From: Chryseobacterium sp. CY350
Lineage (GTDB): Bacteria; Bacteroidota; Bacteroidia; Flavobacteriales; Weeksellaceae
Assembly (NCBI RefSeq): GCF_027945075.1
Contig: NZ_CP116034.1
Span: 2,604,001 to 2,668,000 of the forward strand
Length of the DNA stretch: 64,000 bases
Direction of reading: 5' to 3'
This document shows, piece after piece, positions 1-10,387 of the stretch. The translations under genes were made by a program, and so were the position numbers. The first letter of the stretch is position 1; the number at the start of each line of letters is the position of its first letter. The notes under the pieces were generated by a model, which did not search any database, was not told the DNA's origin, and was given only the letters and a program-made list of their open reading frames with translations.

Positions 1-1383
1 TGAACTCGTAAGCTTTACATTTCTTATTAAAATAGGAAACTGAATCCCATTATAGTTTGATTTTTTATCAGATTTTATCGTTCCGGAAGTTATTTTGCCG
101 TTAAACTGATCTATTAAAACATCTCTTACATCTAGATTTAGCTTTTTATCGATAATCTCCCATTTATTGATATTAAAAGCAATCTGATTAGCCTTCAAAT
201 CCATTGTAGTTTTGCCTGATCCCGATAGATTTGGAACAATCGACACTTCTCTGATGTCTCCTTTTTTTGGAGTAATGGCAATACTTTTAACTTTTATATC
301 CTGATGATTAAAATACTCAATTTCCCTTCCCGAAAGACTGAAATCTTTGTATCGTAAAGGAATCATTTCTTTCGCAGTTTCTTTACTGAACTCAAGATTT
401 TTAATATTTAAATTAACCTCTTTTGCAAACGCAAGTCTCTTCCCATCAGGCTTATTGACCTGTATTTTAGCTTTGCTTAATTTAATATTATCTAAATCAA
501 TTTCAAAATTAAATGGCTTTTTTACTTTATCCGGAACTGCATTTGTTGTATAAACCAGTAGATCCGGATTTTGAATGGTTGCATTTGCAAGTGAAACTTT
601 ATTCTTCGTCAGAACTATATCTTGAAAGTCCATCCGCTGAATATTAAACTGATAAAGCTGAGGTTTTTTAGGATATAATTTTTTAAACTGCTCAAAACCA
701 ACGATCGGCATGAGCTGAAAATTCTCCACAGACATCTGTCCGTTTTTCGTTGTTATCTTATTGATTTTTAACTGATAAACCTTATCGGGCTGAAAGAAAA
801 AATCTTTTCCTTTGATGCTGTACTTATCAAAAACTACGGGAAGCTGATCTTCGACAGACTCTTCTGTCATCTGCAGATTTTCAACAAAAAGATCAAGACT
901 TTTTACAGATAAAAATTTTTGCTTGGTATGCTTGAAAATATTGATTGTTCCATCATTAATTCTGATGTCATCAAATTTAACGGGATTCGGCTTCTTACCA
1001 GTTTTTTTATCCACTGGTTCTGCGAGAATGATATTGAGATTCGGTCTTGCCAGAAGCAAATCGTCTGAACTTATTATTTTATTAAAAACAGCATCGTAAA
1101 TCCCGAATCGACTTATTTTCAGAGTATCAATCGTGCCTTGTAAACCAATAACTTTTATGTTTTGAGGATTTTTATTGTTGACGCTGATTCCGGTAGCAAA
1201 AATATTTCCTGTTCCAAGATCTACACTCAAAGACTTGTAAGAAACTTTATAGTCTGTGTTTTTTTTAATATAATCCGGAAGCTGGGTTTTGAGCCAGATA
1301 TTGATTGCCAGATTTGCAATCAGAATAAGTCCGAAAAAGATTCCAAGACCTATTAAAAGCTTTTTAACCCAAGGTTTTTTCAT
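1..1383 (-). CDS. AsmA/DUF748-like membrane-anchored protein, C-terminus beyond window
   Basis: The minus frame is open from an ATG at 1383 to the left edge (461 codons, no stop), so the gene is partial. It starts MKKPWVKKLL and continues with one hydrophobic segment (about residues 9-30), as in an inner-membrane anchor with the bulk outside the cytoplasm. The rest is beta-rich, with repeated short strands and many Asn/Lys/Asp residues, and resembles the DUF748/AsmA-like proteins of Bacteroidota, which are linked to the cell envelope and possibly lipid transport. No catalytic motif is visible. It could be any AsmA-superfamily member; the family call rests on overall pattern only. Confidence 0.7.
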   Translation of the reverse strand, partial: MKKPWVKKLLIGLGIFFGLILIANLAINIWLKTQLPDYIKKNTDYKVSYKSLSVDLGTGNIFATGISVNNKNPQNIKVIGLQGTIDTLKISRFGIYDAVFNKIISSDDLLLARPNLNIILAEPVDKKTGKKPNPVKFDDIRINDGTINIFKHTKQKFLSVKSLDLFVENLQMTEESVEDQLPVVFDKYSIKGKDFFFQPDKVYQLKINKITTKNGQMSVENFQLMPIVGFEQFKKLYPKKPQLYQFNIQRMDFQDIVLTKNKVSLANATIQNPDLLVYTTNAVPDKVKKPFNFEIDLDNIKLSKAKIQVNKPDGKRLAFAKEVNLNIKNLEFSKETAKEMIPLRYKDFSLSGREIEYFNHQDIKVKSIAITPKKGDIREVSIVPNLSGSGKTTMDLKANQIAFNINKWEIIDKKLNLDVRDVLIDQFNGKITSGTIKSDKKSNYNGIQFPILIRNVKLTSS

Positions 1384-1398
1384 GATTATATTTGAAAT

Positions 1399-2196
1399 TT
1401 AATTTTTCACGTTCAACTCTATAACATATCCTTCATGTCCTCTCACATTCATGAAATTTCCGCCTTCGAAACTTAGATACTGACCTTTAATTCCTACAAG
1501 TCGGCCTGTAAATTCCGGTTTTTTATCTAATGTGAAAGAAGCAATTTTTCCAGGTTTTGAAAAAGGATAATCAAACTTCCACATATTTTCACCTTCAGAA
1601 TAAAATTTCTGGAAATCTTCAGGAAAATATTCCTTTATTTTCTGTTGGAAATCTGCTAAATCCACATCATCTTCAAAATCATCCTGAAGCATTTTCCGCC
1701 AGTTTGTTTTATCGGCAAGATGTTCTTTAAGAGCAACTTCTATCATTCCGGCTTCGTAGCGATTTTCTGTTCGCGCAATCGGTAAAGCAAATGTTGCGCC
1801 CTGATCGATCCATCGGGTAGGAATTTGTGTATTTCTCGTTACGCCTACTTTCACATCGCCGGTATAAGCTAAATATACGGTATGTGGCTGCAATTGGATT
1901 TGCATTTCAACATCAAGGTCACGTTCGCCGATACCCAAATGAGCGGTAGAAAGCTCCGGACGAATAATCGTATCGCTGGCATACGGACTTTCAAAAAAAC
2001 AGCTTTTACAAAAGCCCATACGATAAATCGTTTTATCTAAACCACAATTTACACATTGAAATCCTGTGTGTTTAATGCTCAGTTCTTTGCCTAAAAGCTC
2101 GTTCATATGAATTAAATCTCCTGAAAGATTCAGATAATATTGAATCGGCTGATCGTTGAAACTGGTCATTTTTAAAATTTGTCCTTGAAACTGCAT
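1399..2196 (-). CDS. DUF2797 family protein with zinc-ribbon-like cysteines
   Basis: A 265-residue protein of the DUF2797 type, function unknown. Four cysteines (C48, C51, C63, C66) form two CxxC pairs, as in a small zinc ribbon. The region after residue 100 (VYLAYTGDVKVGVTR, then RWIDQGA) resembles the GIY-YIG-like core suggested for this family, but I cannot confirm active-site residues. There is no signal peptide or membrane segment, so it is probably cytoplasmic. It lies 15 bp downstream of the AsmA-like gene's start, on the same strand, so the two may be co-transcribed. Confidence 0.8.
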   Translation of the reverse strand: MQFQGQILKMTSFNDQPIQYYLNLSGDLIHMNELLGKELSIKHTGFQCVNCGLDKTIYRMGFCKSCFFESPYASDTIIRPELSTAHLGIGERDLDVEMQIQLQPHTVYLAYTGDVKVGVTRNTQIPTRWIDQGATFALPIARTENRYEAGMIEVALKEHLADKTNWRKMLQDDFEDDVDLADFQQKIKEYFPEDFQKFYSEGENMWKFDYPFSKPGKIASFTLDKKPEFTGRLVGIKGQYLSFEGGNFMNVRGHEGYVIELNVKN

Positions 2197-2232
2197 GGGT
2201 GGTAACTTTTTAGTAAATATAAAATTTTAGAA

Positions 2233-3291
2233 TCACTTATTATTATTTTTAGTCTTCATTCGCTGTATTTCCAGTTTTAATTCTGAAATCTGCGTTTGCA
2301 TATCTTTCATTTTCGGAGATTCGGCATTTTGTTGGCTTGGAGAATACTGCCAAATAAGATGAATATCTTTTACAATGCTGTTATGTTGATCTAATCGACC
2401 TTTACTGATCGTTGCGCTGTCATTTAACAATGTGATCTTCAAATATTTTTCTCCGTTTTCTTCAAAAATTTCGTGGCTTATAATTGCCAGTTCCGGATGA
2501 TTTTTCTTGATGGTTTTAATATAACTTTCAGATCTTTCATTAAACTTTTCTTTTTCCCACTTCTTTTTTGTCAGCAGAATGCTCGGAATAAGAATTAATG
2601 CAGAAATTAAACTGATAAAAAGAGACATTTTTTGGTTTTTGATCTTGTTTTTCTGAAGATAATATTTTTGATAGCCCAAAATGATGCTGAGAATCCAGGT
2701 GCCAACTGCGATAAAAAAACAGTTGATTAAATAAAAATAAAAACCTCCCCAGAAATACTCCCAATTGCCATTGGCAATCCCAAACCCTGCCGTACAAAGT
2801 GGCGGAATACAGGCGGTAGAAACGGCAACTCCCGCAATCACTTTAATTGCTTCTTTTCTTACAATGCCCAAAAACCAAGCAAAACCTCCTAATAGCGCAA
2901 GAAAGCAGTCGAAAATAGTAGCTGTTTTAAAACTTTCTAACTGCGCAGTTTCTGAGTGAAAAGGTGTGATTAAAAAATATAGTGCTGACGATGAAAGCGC
3001 AACTACAATCATTAAAGCCCAATTAACAATGCCCAAGCGCATCAAATGCCTGTTACCAATTGAAAAGCCGAATGCTGCACCCACGATTGGCCCCATCAAA
3101 GGAGAGATCAGCATTGCACCTATAACCGCGGCAGAGCTGTTAATATTAAGACCTACACATGCAATGCCCATTGAGATAACCAGCAGCCAAAGATTGTGCC
3201 CACGAAAGTAAATTCCTTCTTCAATTTCATTGAAAGTAAAATCTTCTTCCTCTTCTTTAGGCAACTCAAAAAGTTTCTGAAAACTAATCAT
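2233..3291 (-). CDS. DUF389 domain membrane protein
   Basis: A 352-residue integral membrane protein. After about 30 soluble residues it has roughly six hydrophobic segments (between about residues 33 and 245), with the DUF389 signature region GAMLISPLMGPIVGAAFG near residues 55-75. The last 100 residues are soluble and charged. The family (TIGR00341-like) occurs in many bacteria and has no established substrate; transport has been proposed. It is transcribed toward the DUF2797 gene with a 36-bp gap, which suits an operon. Confidence 0.85.
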   Translation of the reverse strand: MISFQKLFELPKEEEEDFTFNEIEEGIYFRGHNLWLLVISMGIACVGLNINSSAAVIGAMLISPLMGPIVGAAFGFSIGNRHLMRLGIVNWALMIVVALSSSALYFLITPFHSETAQLESFKTATIFDCFLALLGGFAWFLGIVRKEAIKVIAGVAVSTACIPPLCTAGFGIANGNWEYFWGGFYFYLINCFFIAVGTWILSIILGYQKYYLQKNKIKNQKMSLFISLISALILIPSILLTKKKWEKEKFNERSESYIKTIKKNHPELAIISHEIFEENGEKYLKITLLNDSATISKGRLDQHNSIVKDIHLIWQYSPSQQNAESPKMKDMQTQISELKLEIQRMKTKNNNK

Positions 3292-3343
3292 CTATCTTAT
3301 TTAAAAAAACAAAAGTATGAAAACAGCTTTCAACTATTATTAA

Positions 3344-3351
3344 TAAATTTG
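3344..3351 (+). promoter_or_regulatory. -7 promoter element of the epimerase gene
   Basis: TAAATTTG matches the Bacteroidota -7 consensus TAnnTTTG and lies 17 bp before the ATG at 3369, so the leader would be very short. The -33 element is not distinct. Confidence 0.45.
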
Positions 3352-3368
3352 TGGTCTAAAAAATACAC

Positions 3369-4391
3369 ATGATATATCTTGTTACAGGAGGAAGCGGATT
3401 TATAGGTTCTCATTTGGTAGAAAAATTATTGAAAGAAGGACATTCTGTCATAAACATTGACAATTTTGATGATTTCTACGATTATCAGGTTAAAATTCAA
3501 AATACTCTGGAATCGATTCAAAATAATATAGATTTTAAGTTTTCTAACAAGCAAAATGACATTGAAAATTTAGTTACCAATTCAAAATCAGAACATTATA
3601 CATTACACTATCAGGATATTAGAGATAAAAAAGGTTTAGAAAAAATATTTGAAAATCATCAGATAGATTTGGTTATTCATTTAGCCGCACTTGCCGGAGT
3701 GAGACCATCTATTGAAAGACCTTTAGAATATGAAGAAGTCAACATTCGCGGAACGATGAATCTTTGGGAATTGTGTAATCAGTTTGGAATTAAAAAATTT
3801 ATCTGCGCCTCATCATCAAGCGTTTACGGTAATAACGACAAAATTCCGTTTTCAGAAACCGATAATGTAGATCAGCCAATTTCACCTTATGCAGCAACTA
3901 AAAAGTGTGGAGAGATTCTTGGCCATGTCTATCACAGTTTGTACAATATCGATATGATTCAGTTGAGATTCTTTACTGTTTACGGCCCAAGACAAAGACC
4001 TGATTTAGCGATACATAAATTCACGAAACTCATATCAGAAAACAAAGAAATTCCTTTTTACGGCGACGGAAGTACTGCTAGAGATTATACATATATCGAC
4101 GATATTGTGGATGGAATTTTAAAATCTATCAAGTATTTGGAAAATAACTCGAAGGTTTACGAAATTATAAATCTTGGCGAAAACGAAGTCATCACGCTAT
4201 CTGAAATGTTGTCAGTTATTGAACACAATCTTGACAAAATTGCCATAAAAAAAATACTGCCATTACAACAGGGAGATGTACAGAAAACCAATGCTGACAT
4301 TACCAAAGCCCGAAATTTAATTGGTTACAAACCAACCACAAACTTCCAAAATGGCACAAAAAAATTTGTGGAATGGTTTTTGAGAAAATGA
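3369..4391 (+). CDS. NAD-dependent sugar-nucleotide epimerase (UDP-glucuronate 4-epimerase-like)
   Basis: A 340-residue extended short-chain dehydrogenase. The N-terminal TGGSGFIGSH (residues 6-15) is the Rossmann glycine motif for NAD(P). SSSVYG supplies the catalytic Ser region, and YAATK (near residue 178) the Tyr and Lys of the YxxxK pair. FFTVYGPRQRPD and FYGDGSTARDYTYIDD are typical of UDP-glucuronate/UDP-glucose 4-epimerases that feed capsule or O-antigen synthesis. It stands alone, with no glycosyltransferase genes beside it, so the exact substrate is open. UDP-glucuronate 4-epimerase is the best guess. Confidence 0.85.
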   Translation: MIYLVTGGSGFIGSHLVEKLLKEGHSVINIDNFDDFYDYQVKIQNTLESIQNNIDFKFSNKQNDIENLVTNSKSEHYTLHYQDIRDKKGLEKIFENHQIDLVIHLAALAGVRPSIERPLEYEEVNIRGTMNLWELCNQFGIKKFICASSSSVYGNNDKIPFSETDNVDQPISPYAATKKCGEILGHVYHSLYNIDMIQLRFFTVYGPRQRPDLAIHKFTKLISENKEIPFYGDGSTARDYTYIDDIVDGILKSIKYLENNSKVYEIINLGENEVITLSEMLSVIEHNLDKIAIKKILPLQQGDVQKTNADITKARNLIGYKPTTNFQNGTKKFVEWFLRK

Positions 4392-4505
4392 CATCAATCT
4401 ACCGCAATGCCGATGATAAAAGCATTTGCAGTAAGTATAGACGAAATTTAATAAAAGAATTGAAAATCAAGTTATAAAAAAAGTTTATAATATAACCTAT
4501 TTTTA

Positions 4506-4513
4506 TACTTTTG
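4506..4513 (+). promoter_or_regulatory. -7 promoter element of the DUF2795 gene
   Basis: TACTTTTG fits TAnnTTTG and sits 16 bp before the ATG at 4530. The upstream AT-rich tract has no clear -33 TTTG. Confidence 0.5.
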
Positions 4514-4529
4514 CAAAAAAAAATAAATT

Positions 4530-4751
4530 ATGTACTGGACATTAGAATTAGCTTCATATCTAAGCGACGCACCTTGGCCGATGACGAAAGCAGAACTTAT
4601 CGACTACGCAATCAGAACTGGTGCACCCATGGAAGTTGTAGAAAACCTTCAGGCAATTGAAGACGAAGGTGAAGTTTACGACGCAATTGATGAGATCTGG
4701 AGCGACTATCCTACAGACGAAGATTATCTTTGGAACGAGGACGAATATTAA
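4530..4751 (+). CDS. DUF2795 domain protein, small acidic
   Basis: A 73-residue strongly acidic protein beginning MYWTLELASYLSDAPWP. It belongs to the DUF2795 proteins conserved in Bacteroidota; the shared core is the helix pair around TKAELIDYAIRTGAP and VVENLQ. Function is unknown. It has its own TAnnTTTG promoter just upstream and is followed by the secA gene on the same strand after 113 bp. The minus-strand frame across the same bases is a shadow. Confidence 0.85.
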   Translation: MYWTLELASYLSDAPWPMTKAELIDYAIRTGAPMEVVENLQAIEDEGEVYDAIDEIWSDYPTDEDYLWNEDEY

Positions 4752-4864
4752 TAAAAGCATTAGGCTTTAGGCAATACGCTTAAAGCTTTTTCAATAATAA
4801 CATACACCATCGAGTGTAATTTAATATGCTTGAAGCCTGAGGTTTTGAGCTTAAAACAAATTCT

Positions 4865-7800
4865 ATGAGTTTTTTAAATAAAGTTCTTAAAGGGTTTTTG
4901 GGAGACAAAAAAGCGCAGGACCTGAAGGAAGTAAAAAAAGTTGTAACAAAAATCAAAGCTATTGAGCCAGCAATCGGAGAATTATCTGATGATGGTTTGA
5001 GACAAAAAACTGCTGAATTTAAATCTAAGATTAAAGAAGCAACCAATACCATTACAACTCAGGTAGAACAAATCAAAGAGCAGATCAAAAACTCAAAGAA
5101 TGTTGATGAAAAAGAATCTCTTTTCGCAAAAATTGAAGCTTTGAAAAAAGATTCTTACGAGATTGAAGAGAAAGTTCTTTTACAGGTTCTTCCCGAAGCT
5201 TTTGCATTGATCAAAGAAACATCAAAAAGGTGGGCTCAGAACGGAGAAATTCGTGTTACAGCTACTGATTGGGATAGAGAACTTGCTGCAACTAAAGATT
5301 TCGTTGAAATTCAAGGTAATGAAGCAGTTTGGAAAAACTCATGGAATGCAGCCGGAACTCCTATTTTGTGGGATATGGTGCATTATGACACTCAGTTTAT
5401 TGGTGGGGTAATTCTTCACAGCGGTAAAATTGCCGAAATGGCAACTGGTGAAGGTAAAACATTGGTAGGAACACTTCCAATATACTTAAATGCTCTTCCC
5501 GAAAGAGGTGTGCACGTCGTAACGGTGAATGATTATCTGGCGAAACGTGACTCGGCGTGGATGGGACCTTTGTATCAATTCCACGGTATGTCTATCGACT
5601 GTATCGATAATCACCAACCAAATTCAGACGGAAGAAGAAAAGCATATAACTCAGATATTACTTACGGAACCAACAACGAATTTGGTTTCGATTACCTGAG
5701 AGACAACATGGTAACTTCACCTACAGAATTAGTACAAAGAGAATTAAACTTTGCGATTGTAGATGAGGTTGATTCTGTATTGGTAGATGATGCGAGAACG
5801 CCTTTGATTATTTCCGGACCGGTTCCTCAGGGAGACAGACAGGAATTTGATGTTCTAAAACCATCAATCGACAGAATTGTTGAAGTTCAGAAAAAAACGG
5901 TTTCAGGAATTTTTAATGAAGCTAAAAAATTAATCGCTGCAGGAAATACTAAAGAAGGCGGATTCAAATTACTTCAGGCTTACAGAGGTTTACCAAAAAA
6001 CAGACAGCTGATCAAGTTCTTATCTGAAAGCGGAAACAGAGCGCTACTTCAAAAAGTAGAGGCTCAGTATATGCAGGATAACAACCGCGATATGCCGATT
6101 GTTGATAAAGATCTTTATTTCGTTATCGAAGAAAAAAACAATCAGGTTGATTTGACGGATAAAGGTGTTGAATATATGTCTCAAGGAAATTCGGACAACA
6201 ACTTCTTCGTTCTTCCCGACATCGGAACTGAAATTGCTGAAGTAGAGGCTAAAAATTTATCTAAAGAAGAAGAATTTGAAGCTAAAGAAAAACTTTTTGC
6301 AGAGTTTGCCGAAAAATCTGAGCGTGTTCACACGATGAGCCAATTATTAAAAGCATATACATTGTTCGAAAAAGATGATGAGTATGTAGTAATTGATGGC
6401 GAAGTAAAAATCGTTGATGAGCAAACAGGCCGTATCATGGAAGGAAGACGTTATTCTGACGGTCTTCACCAGGCTATTGAGGCTAAAGAAAGTGTAAAAA
6501 TTGAAGCGGCTACTCAGACATTTGCAACAGTTACTCTTCAAAACTACTTCCGTATGTACAACAAACTTGCGGGGATGACGGGTACAGCAGAGACTGAAGC
6601 TGGCGAACTTTGGCAGATTTATAAATTAGACGTTGTGGTAATTCCTACCAACCGTCCGATTCAAAGAGATGACAAACAGGATTTAGTTTTCAAAACCAAC
6701 AGAGAAAAATACAACGCAGTAATTGAAGAGATCGAAAACTTAACGGCAGCCGGAAGACCTGTATTGGTGGGTACCACATCTGTTGAGATTTCACAGCTGC
6801 TTTCAAAAGCACTTCAGTTAAGAAAAATTCAGCACCAGGTATTGAATGCGAAACTTCACAAAAAAGAAGCAGAAATCGTTGCCGGAGCAGGTCAGCCAGG
6901 AGTTGTAACCATTGCAACTAACATGGCAGGTCGTGGTACCGATATTAAGCTTTCAAAAGAAGTAAAAGAAGCGGGTGGTTTAGCGATCATTGGTACAGAA
7001 AGACATGACTCAAGACGTGTTGACAGACAGTTGAGAGGTAGAGCGGGTCGTCAGGGAGATCCTGGAAGTTCTCAGTTCTACGTTTCTTTGGAAGACAACT
7101 TGATGCGTCTATTCGGATCTGAAAGAATTGCTAAGATGATGGACAGAATGGGTCATAAGGAAGGTGAAGTAATTCAGCATTCTATGATTTCTAAATCTAT
7201 CGAAAGAGCTCAGAAAAAGGTGGAAGAAAATAACTTCGGAACAAGAAAGAGACTTCTTGAGTACGATGATGTAATGAATAAGCAGCGTGATGTAATCTAC
7301 AAGAGAAGAAAGAACGCGTTGTTCGGAGATCACCTGAAATACGATATTACCAATATGATTTTTGATGTTTCGAACTCGATCGTAGCCAAAGGTAAAGCAA
7401 CCGGAAACTACAAAGATTTTGAGTTTGAAGTGATTAAAAACTTCACAATGGAATCTCCGGTTTCTGAAAATGATTTTAAATCTAAACAAATTCCTGAATT
7501 GACAGATATTCTTTTCAAAGCAGCTCAGGCTGACTATGATATGAAGCTGAATCTTCTGAAAGAAAAATCATTCCCGATAATTGAGAATGTTTATCAGAAC
7601 CAGGGGTCAATGTTTAAAATGATTCAGGTTCCTTTCACAGACGGTGTGAAGACATTAACAATTGTTACAGATTTGAAGGAGGCTCACGATACCAATTGTG
7701 ACAGTTTAATCAACGATTTCGAAAAGAACATCACTTTATCAATCATCGATGAAAACTGGAAACTTCACCTTCGTGAAATGGATGATTTGAGAAAATCTTC

Positions 7801-7936
7801 TCAGGGAGCTGTGTACGAGCAGAAAGATCCTTTAGTGATTTACAAACAAGAATCTTTCCACTTGTTCAGCGAAATGGTTGACAAAATGAACAAAGAAATT
7901 ATTTCATTTTTATACAGAGGAGAAATTCCTGCATAA
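4865..7936 (+). CDS. secA: Preprotein translocase ATPase SecA
   Basis: A 1023-residue SecA, the motor that drives unfolded proteins through SecYEG. Walker A is MATGEGKT (residues 192-199); the DEAD-like box is [14 protein letters not shown]; the helicase-type motifs GTTSVEIS and [12 protein letters not shown], and [18 protein letters not shown], are intact. It is longer than E. coli SecA (about 900) because of an N-terminal coiled-coil insertion (about residues 55-105) and an extra stretch after the first nucleotide-binding fold, as is usual in Bacteroidota. The C-terminus lacks the zinc-binding CxC tail. It is probably monocistronic, with a strong terminator right after it. Confidence 0.98.
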   Translation: MSFLNKVLKGFLGDKKAQDLKEVKKVVTKIKAIEPAIGELSDDGLRQKTAEFKSKIKEATNTITTQVEQIKEQIKNSKNVDEKESLFAKIEALKKDSYEIEEKVLLQVLPEAFALIKETSKRWAQNGEIRVTATDWDRELAATKDFVEIQGNEAVWKNSWNAAGTPILWDMVHYDTQFIGGVILHSGKIAEMATGEGKTLVGTLPIYLNALPERGVHVVTVNDYLAKRDSAWMGPLYQFHGMSIDCIDNHQPNSDGRRKAYNSDITYGTNNEFGFDYLRDNMVTSPTELVQRELNFAIVDEVDSVLVDDARTPLIISGPVPQGDRQEFDVLKPSIDRIVEVQKKTVSGIFNEAKKLIAAGNTKEGGFKLLQAYRGLPKNRQLIKFLSESGNRALLQKVEAQYMQDNNRDMPIVDKDLYFVIEEKNNQVDLTDKGVEYMSQGNSDNNFFVLPDIGTEIAEVEAKNLSKEEEFEAKEKLFAEFAEKSERVHTMSQLLKAYTLFEKDDEYVVIDGEVKIVDEQTGRIMEGRRYSDGLHQAIEAKESVKIEAATQTFATVTLQNYFRMYNKLAGMTGTAETEAGELWQIYKLDVVVIPTNRPIQRDDKQDLVFKTNREKYNAVIEEIENLTAAGRPVLVGTTSVEISQLLSKALQLRKIQHQVLNAKLHKKEAEIVAGAGQPGVVTIATNMAGRGTDIKLSKEVKEAGGLAIIGTERHDSRRVDRQLRGRAGRQGDPGSSQFYVSLEDNLMRLFGSERIAKMMDRMGHKEGEVIQHSMISKSIERAQKKVEENNFGTRKRLLEYDDVMNKQRDVIYKRRKNALFGDHLKYDITNMIFDVSNSIVAKGKATGNYKDFEFEVIKNFTMESPVSENDFKSKQIPELTDILFKAAQADYDMKLNLLKEKSFPIIENVYQNQGSMFKMIQVPFTDGVKTLTIVTDLKEAHDTNCDSLINDFEKNITLSIIDENWKLHLREMDDLRKSSQGAVYEQKDPLVIYKQESFHLFSEMVDKMNKEIISFLYRGEIPA

Positions 7937-7957
7937 GAAAATAATTATAAATATGAC

Positions 7958-7988
7958 AAAAACCGCTTCACTTGAAGCGGTTTTTTTG
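7958..7988 (+). terminator. Rho-independent terminator of secA
   Basis: AACCGCTTCA and TGAAGCGGTT form a 10-bp stem with a two-base loop, followed by a T run. It lies 22 bp after the secA stop. Confidence 0.85.
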
Positions 7989-8065
7989 TTATTCATTGAA
8001 TAGTATTTCGAAAAACAATATGACAAAAATCAATCACATTATTTATTTAGAATAATTAAAAACAA

Positions 8066-8073
8066 TATATTTG
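8066..8073 (+). promoter_or_regulatory. -7 promoter element of the siderophore receptor gene
   Basis: TATATTTG fits TAnnTTTG, 17 bp before the ATG. The upstream TTTAGAATAATTAAA is AT-rich and resembles the sequence before the PepSY gene, which also ends in TATATTTGCA, so the two may share iron control. Confidence 0.45.
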
Positions 8074-8089
8074 CAAAAAAATAAGCTTC

Positions 8090-10249
8090 ATGAAAAAATT
8101 ATTGGTTTGCGCATCGCTTTTAGGTTCTATGATATCGTTTGCACAGGAAAAAGATTCTGCACTAACAAAAAATATTGAAGAAGTGATCATCAGTACAATA
8201 TCAAAGAAAGACAGTGATTATTCCAACAAAATGCCTTTAAGAGCCATTGAAGATCCACAGGTATTATCTTCAGTTAATAGAGTCGTTCTCGAAAATCAGG
8301 CAATTTTTACGGTAGATGATGCTTACCGAAATGTAACAGGTCTACAGAAAATGTGGTCGGCAACAAGCAGAGCCGGCGACGGAGGTGCTTTTGTTGTTTT
8401 AAGAGGTTTTGTCTCCAGTAGCTCCATGAGAAACGGTTTGGTATCTCCGGTTACAACAACGATTGATGCAGTAAATCTAGAGAAACTTGAAGTTTTGAAA
8501 GGACCTTCAGGAACTTTGTACGGAAGTAACGTTGCATCTTATGGAGGACTCATCAACAGAGTTACTAAAAAACCGTATGAAACTTTTGGAGGAAACGTTT
8601 CTCTCATGGGAGGAAGTTACAATACATTCAGAGCGCAGGCTGACCTGAATGCTCCACTTACAAAAGATAACAAACTTTTATTAAGATTAAATACTGCTTA
8701 TACCAACGAAGGAACATTCCAAAAGATGGATGCGAAAAATTCTTATTTTGCATTTACACCAACCATTACATATAATGCATCAGACAGATTACAGTTTAAT
8801 GTAGAATACGAAATGTTCAATACAAGAGCTCTTGGTGAACAATTATTCTTTTATCTTTCTCCTGATACATTAGGTGGTATTAATAATATGAAAGACCTTG
8901 AAACCAAAGGTTTAGACTACAGACAGTCTTATGTAGGTGATGACTTATACACAACAGCAAGAGTCAACAATATTTTTGGTCAGATCAATTATAAAATTAA
9001 TGATCATATAAAATCGTCCACCAATATTAATAATTCTCATAGTTATTCCGATGGTTTTGGGCCATACTTTTCTGTAGGTTTAAATGCCAACAATGCTTTA
9101 ACAGTTTCTAGATTTGATCAGGGAACAAGAGACAGTAAGAAAAACTGGTTCCAGATTCAGCAGAATTTCAACTTAGATTATACTTTTGGAAACGGAATGA
9201 GAAACAGAACGGTAGCTGGTTTTGATTTCTTGAAAACGAAAGACAGATCAAGATTTATCTATCTAGCAGTCACAGGAGAAGAATCGTTCAATAATCCTGT
9301 ACCGGCAAATGGTGGAAATTATTCAGACTTCAATGGTTCGACGCTAGGTAATCTTTATGCAGATCCTGCGAACATAGGAAATTATGATATTGATGCGGAT
9401 CTTAATACTTACAGTGGTTACATTTCCAACGTTTTCACGCCGGTTACAGGTTTAAATTTAGTGTTAGGAGTTCGCTACGAAAGTAATGATTTTCAAGGTG
9501 GAGAAATCTTCAAGGTACCTACTGCTAGTTACAACCAGTCGGCTTGGTCACCAAAAGCAGGATTAGTATATGAAATTTTGAAAGATAAATTCTCTGTTTT
9601 CGGAAATTATCAGAACAGCTTCAAAAGTAATGGATATTTCGTTTATAACACTGCCGGTGACATCGCTTTATCTGATCCTGAAAGAGCAAATCAATTCGAA
9701 GGTGGTTTTAAGACAAATATCATTAACGGAAAAATAAACGCAACGGTAAGCTATTACGATATTAAAGCTAAAAATTATCTTGTAACAACAGGATATACAA
9801 ACAACAATAGAGCAATACAAAATCAAACAGGTGAAATTCACAGTAAAGGAGTGGAACTCGAAGTAAACGCTTACTTGGTAAAAGGTTTCTCTCTTATCGG
9901 AGGTATTGCTTACAATGATACAACTGATTTGTCAACAGGTCTCAGACCCACAACGGCAGGTTCTTACTGGTTAGGCAACTTTAATGCAAGTTATCAGTTT
10001 TTAGACGGCGGGCTTAGAGGTTTAGGCTTTGGCGTTGGAGGAAACTATGCGAGTGACAATAATGTAACAGGAAACTTTATTCTTCCTAAATATTTTGTGA
10101 TGAATGCTAATGCATTTTATGATGCAAAAAAATTCAGAATAGGGGTAAAAGTGGATAATTTCACTAACGAACATTACTGGACAGGTTATTCTACAGCGAA
10201 TCCGCAGAAGCTGATTAACGCTTTGGGAACCGTAACTTACAAGTTCTAA
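8090..10249 (+). CDS. TonB-dependent siderophore receptor
   Basis: A 719-residue outer-membrane receptor. It has a signal peptide (MKKLLVCASLLGSMISFAQ, cleavage after about residue 19), a plug domain (about 50-170, with LEKLEVLKGPSGTLYGS typical of ferric-siderophore receptors) and a long 22-strand-type barrel ending in an aromatic residue (GTVTYKF). There is no carboxypeptidase-like extension, which argues against a SusC-type glycan importer. It should import ferric siderophore using TonB energy. The PepSY gene downstream on the same strand supports an iron role. The siderophore cannot be deduced; FhuE- or FoxA-like receptors are the nearest idea. Confidence 0.9.
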   Translation: MKKLLVCASLLGSMISFAQEKDSALTKNIEEVIISTISKKDSDYSNKMPLRAIEDPQVLSSVNRVVLENQAIFTVDDAYRNVTGLQKMWSATSRAGDGGAFVVLRGFVSSSSMRNGLVSPVTTTIDAVNLEKLEVLKGPSGTLYGSNVASYGGLINRVTKKPYETFGGNVSLMGGSYNTFRAQADLNAPLTKDNKLLLRLNTAYTNEGTFQKMDAKNSYFAFTPTITYNASDRLQFNVEYEMFNTRALGEQLFFYLSPDTLGGINNMKDLETKGLDYRQSYVGDDLYTTARVNNIFGQINYKINDHIKSSTNINNSHSYSDGFGPYFSVGLNANNALTVSRFDQGTRDSKKNWFQIQQNFNLDYTFGNGMRNRTVAGFDFLKTKDRSRFIYLAVTGEESFNNPVPANGGNYSDFNGSTLGNLYADPANIGNYDIDADLNTYSGYISNVFTPVTGLNLVLGVRYESNDFQGGEIFKVPTASYNQSAWSPKAGLVYEILKDKFSVFGNYQNSFKSNGYFVYNTAGDIALSDPERANQFEGGFKTNIINGKINATVSYYDIKAKNYLVTTGYTNNNRAIQNQTGEIHSKGVELEVNAYLVKGFSLIGGIAYNDTTDLSTGLRPTTAGSYWLGNFNASYQFLDGGLRGLGFGVGGNYASDNNVTGNFILPKYFVMNANAFYDAKKFRIGVKVDNFTNEHYWTGYSTANPQKLINALGTVTYKF

Positions 10250-10271
10250 TCACAAAAGAATCAAAATTATG

Positions 10272-10307
10272 CTGCCAAACTTCGCGAGTCGTTTGGCAGA
10301 TTTTTTT
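10272..10307 (+). terminator. Rho-independent terminator after the siderophore receptor
   Basis: CTGCCAAAC (10272-10280) pairs with GTTTGGCAG (10291-10299), and T7 follows. The PepSY gene therefore probably uses its own promoter. Confidence 0.85.
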
Positions 10308-10362
10308 ACTCCAAATTTTCGCATTCCTTAATTGTATTTAATCTAAATAAAAACGGAAAGCA

Positions 10363-10370
10363 TATATTTG
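10363..10370 (+). promoter_or_regulatory. -7 promoter element of the PepSY gene
   Basis: TATATTTG followed by CA, 18 bp before the ATG, is the same octamer as at the receptor gene. TTTAATCTAAATAAA lies upstream and is a possible iron-repressor site; that part is inference. Confidence 0.45.
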
Positions 10371-10387
10371 CACAACTTTAAGAATTC

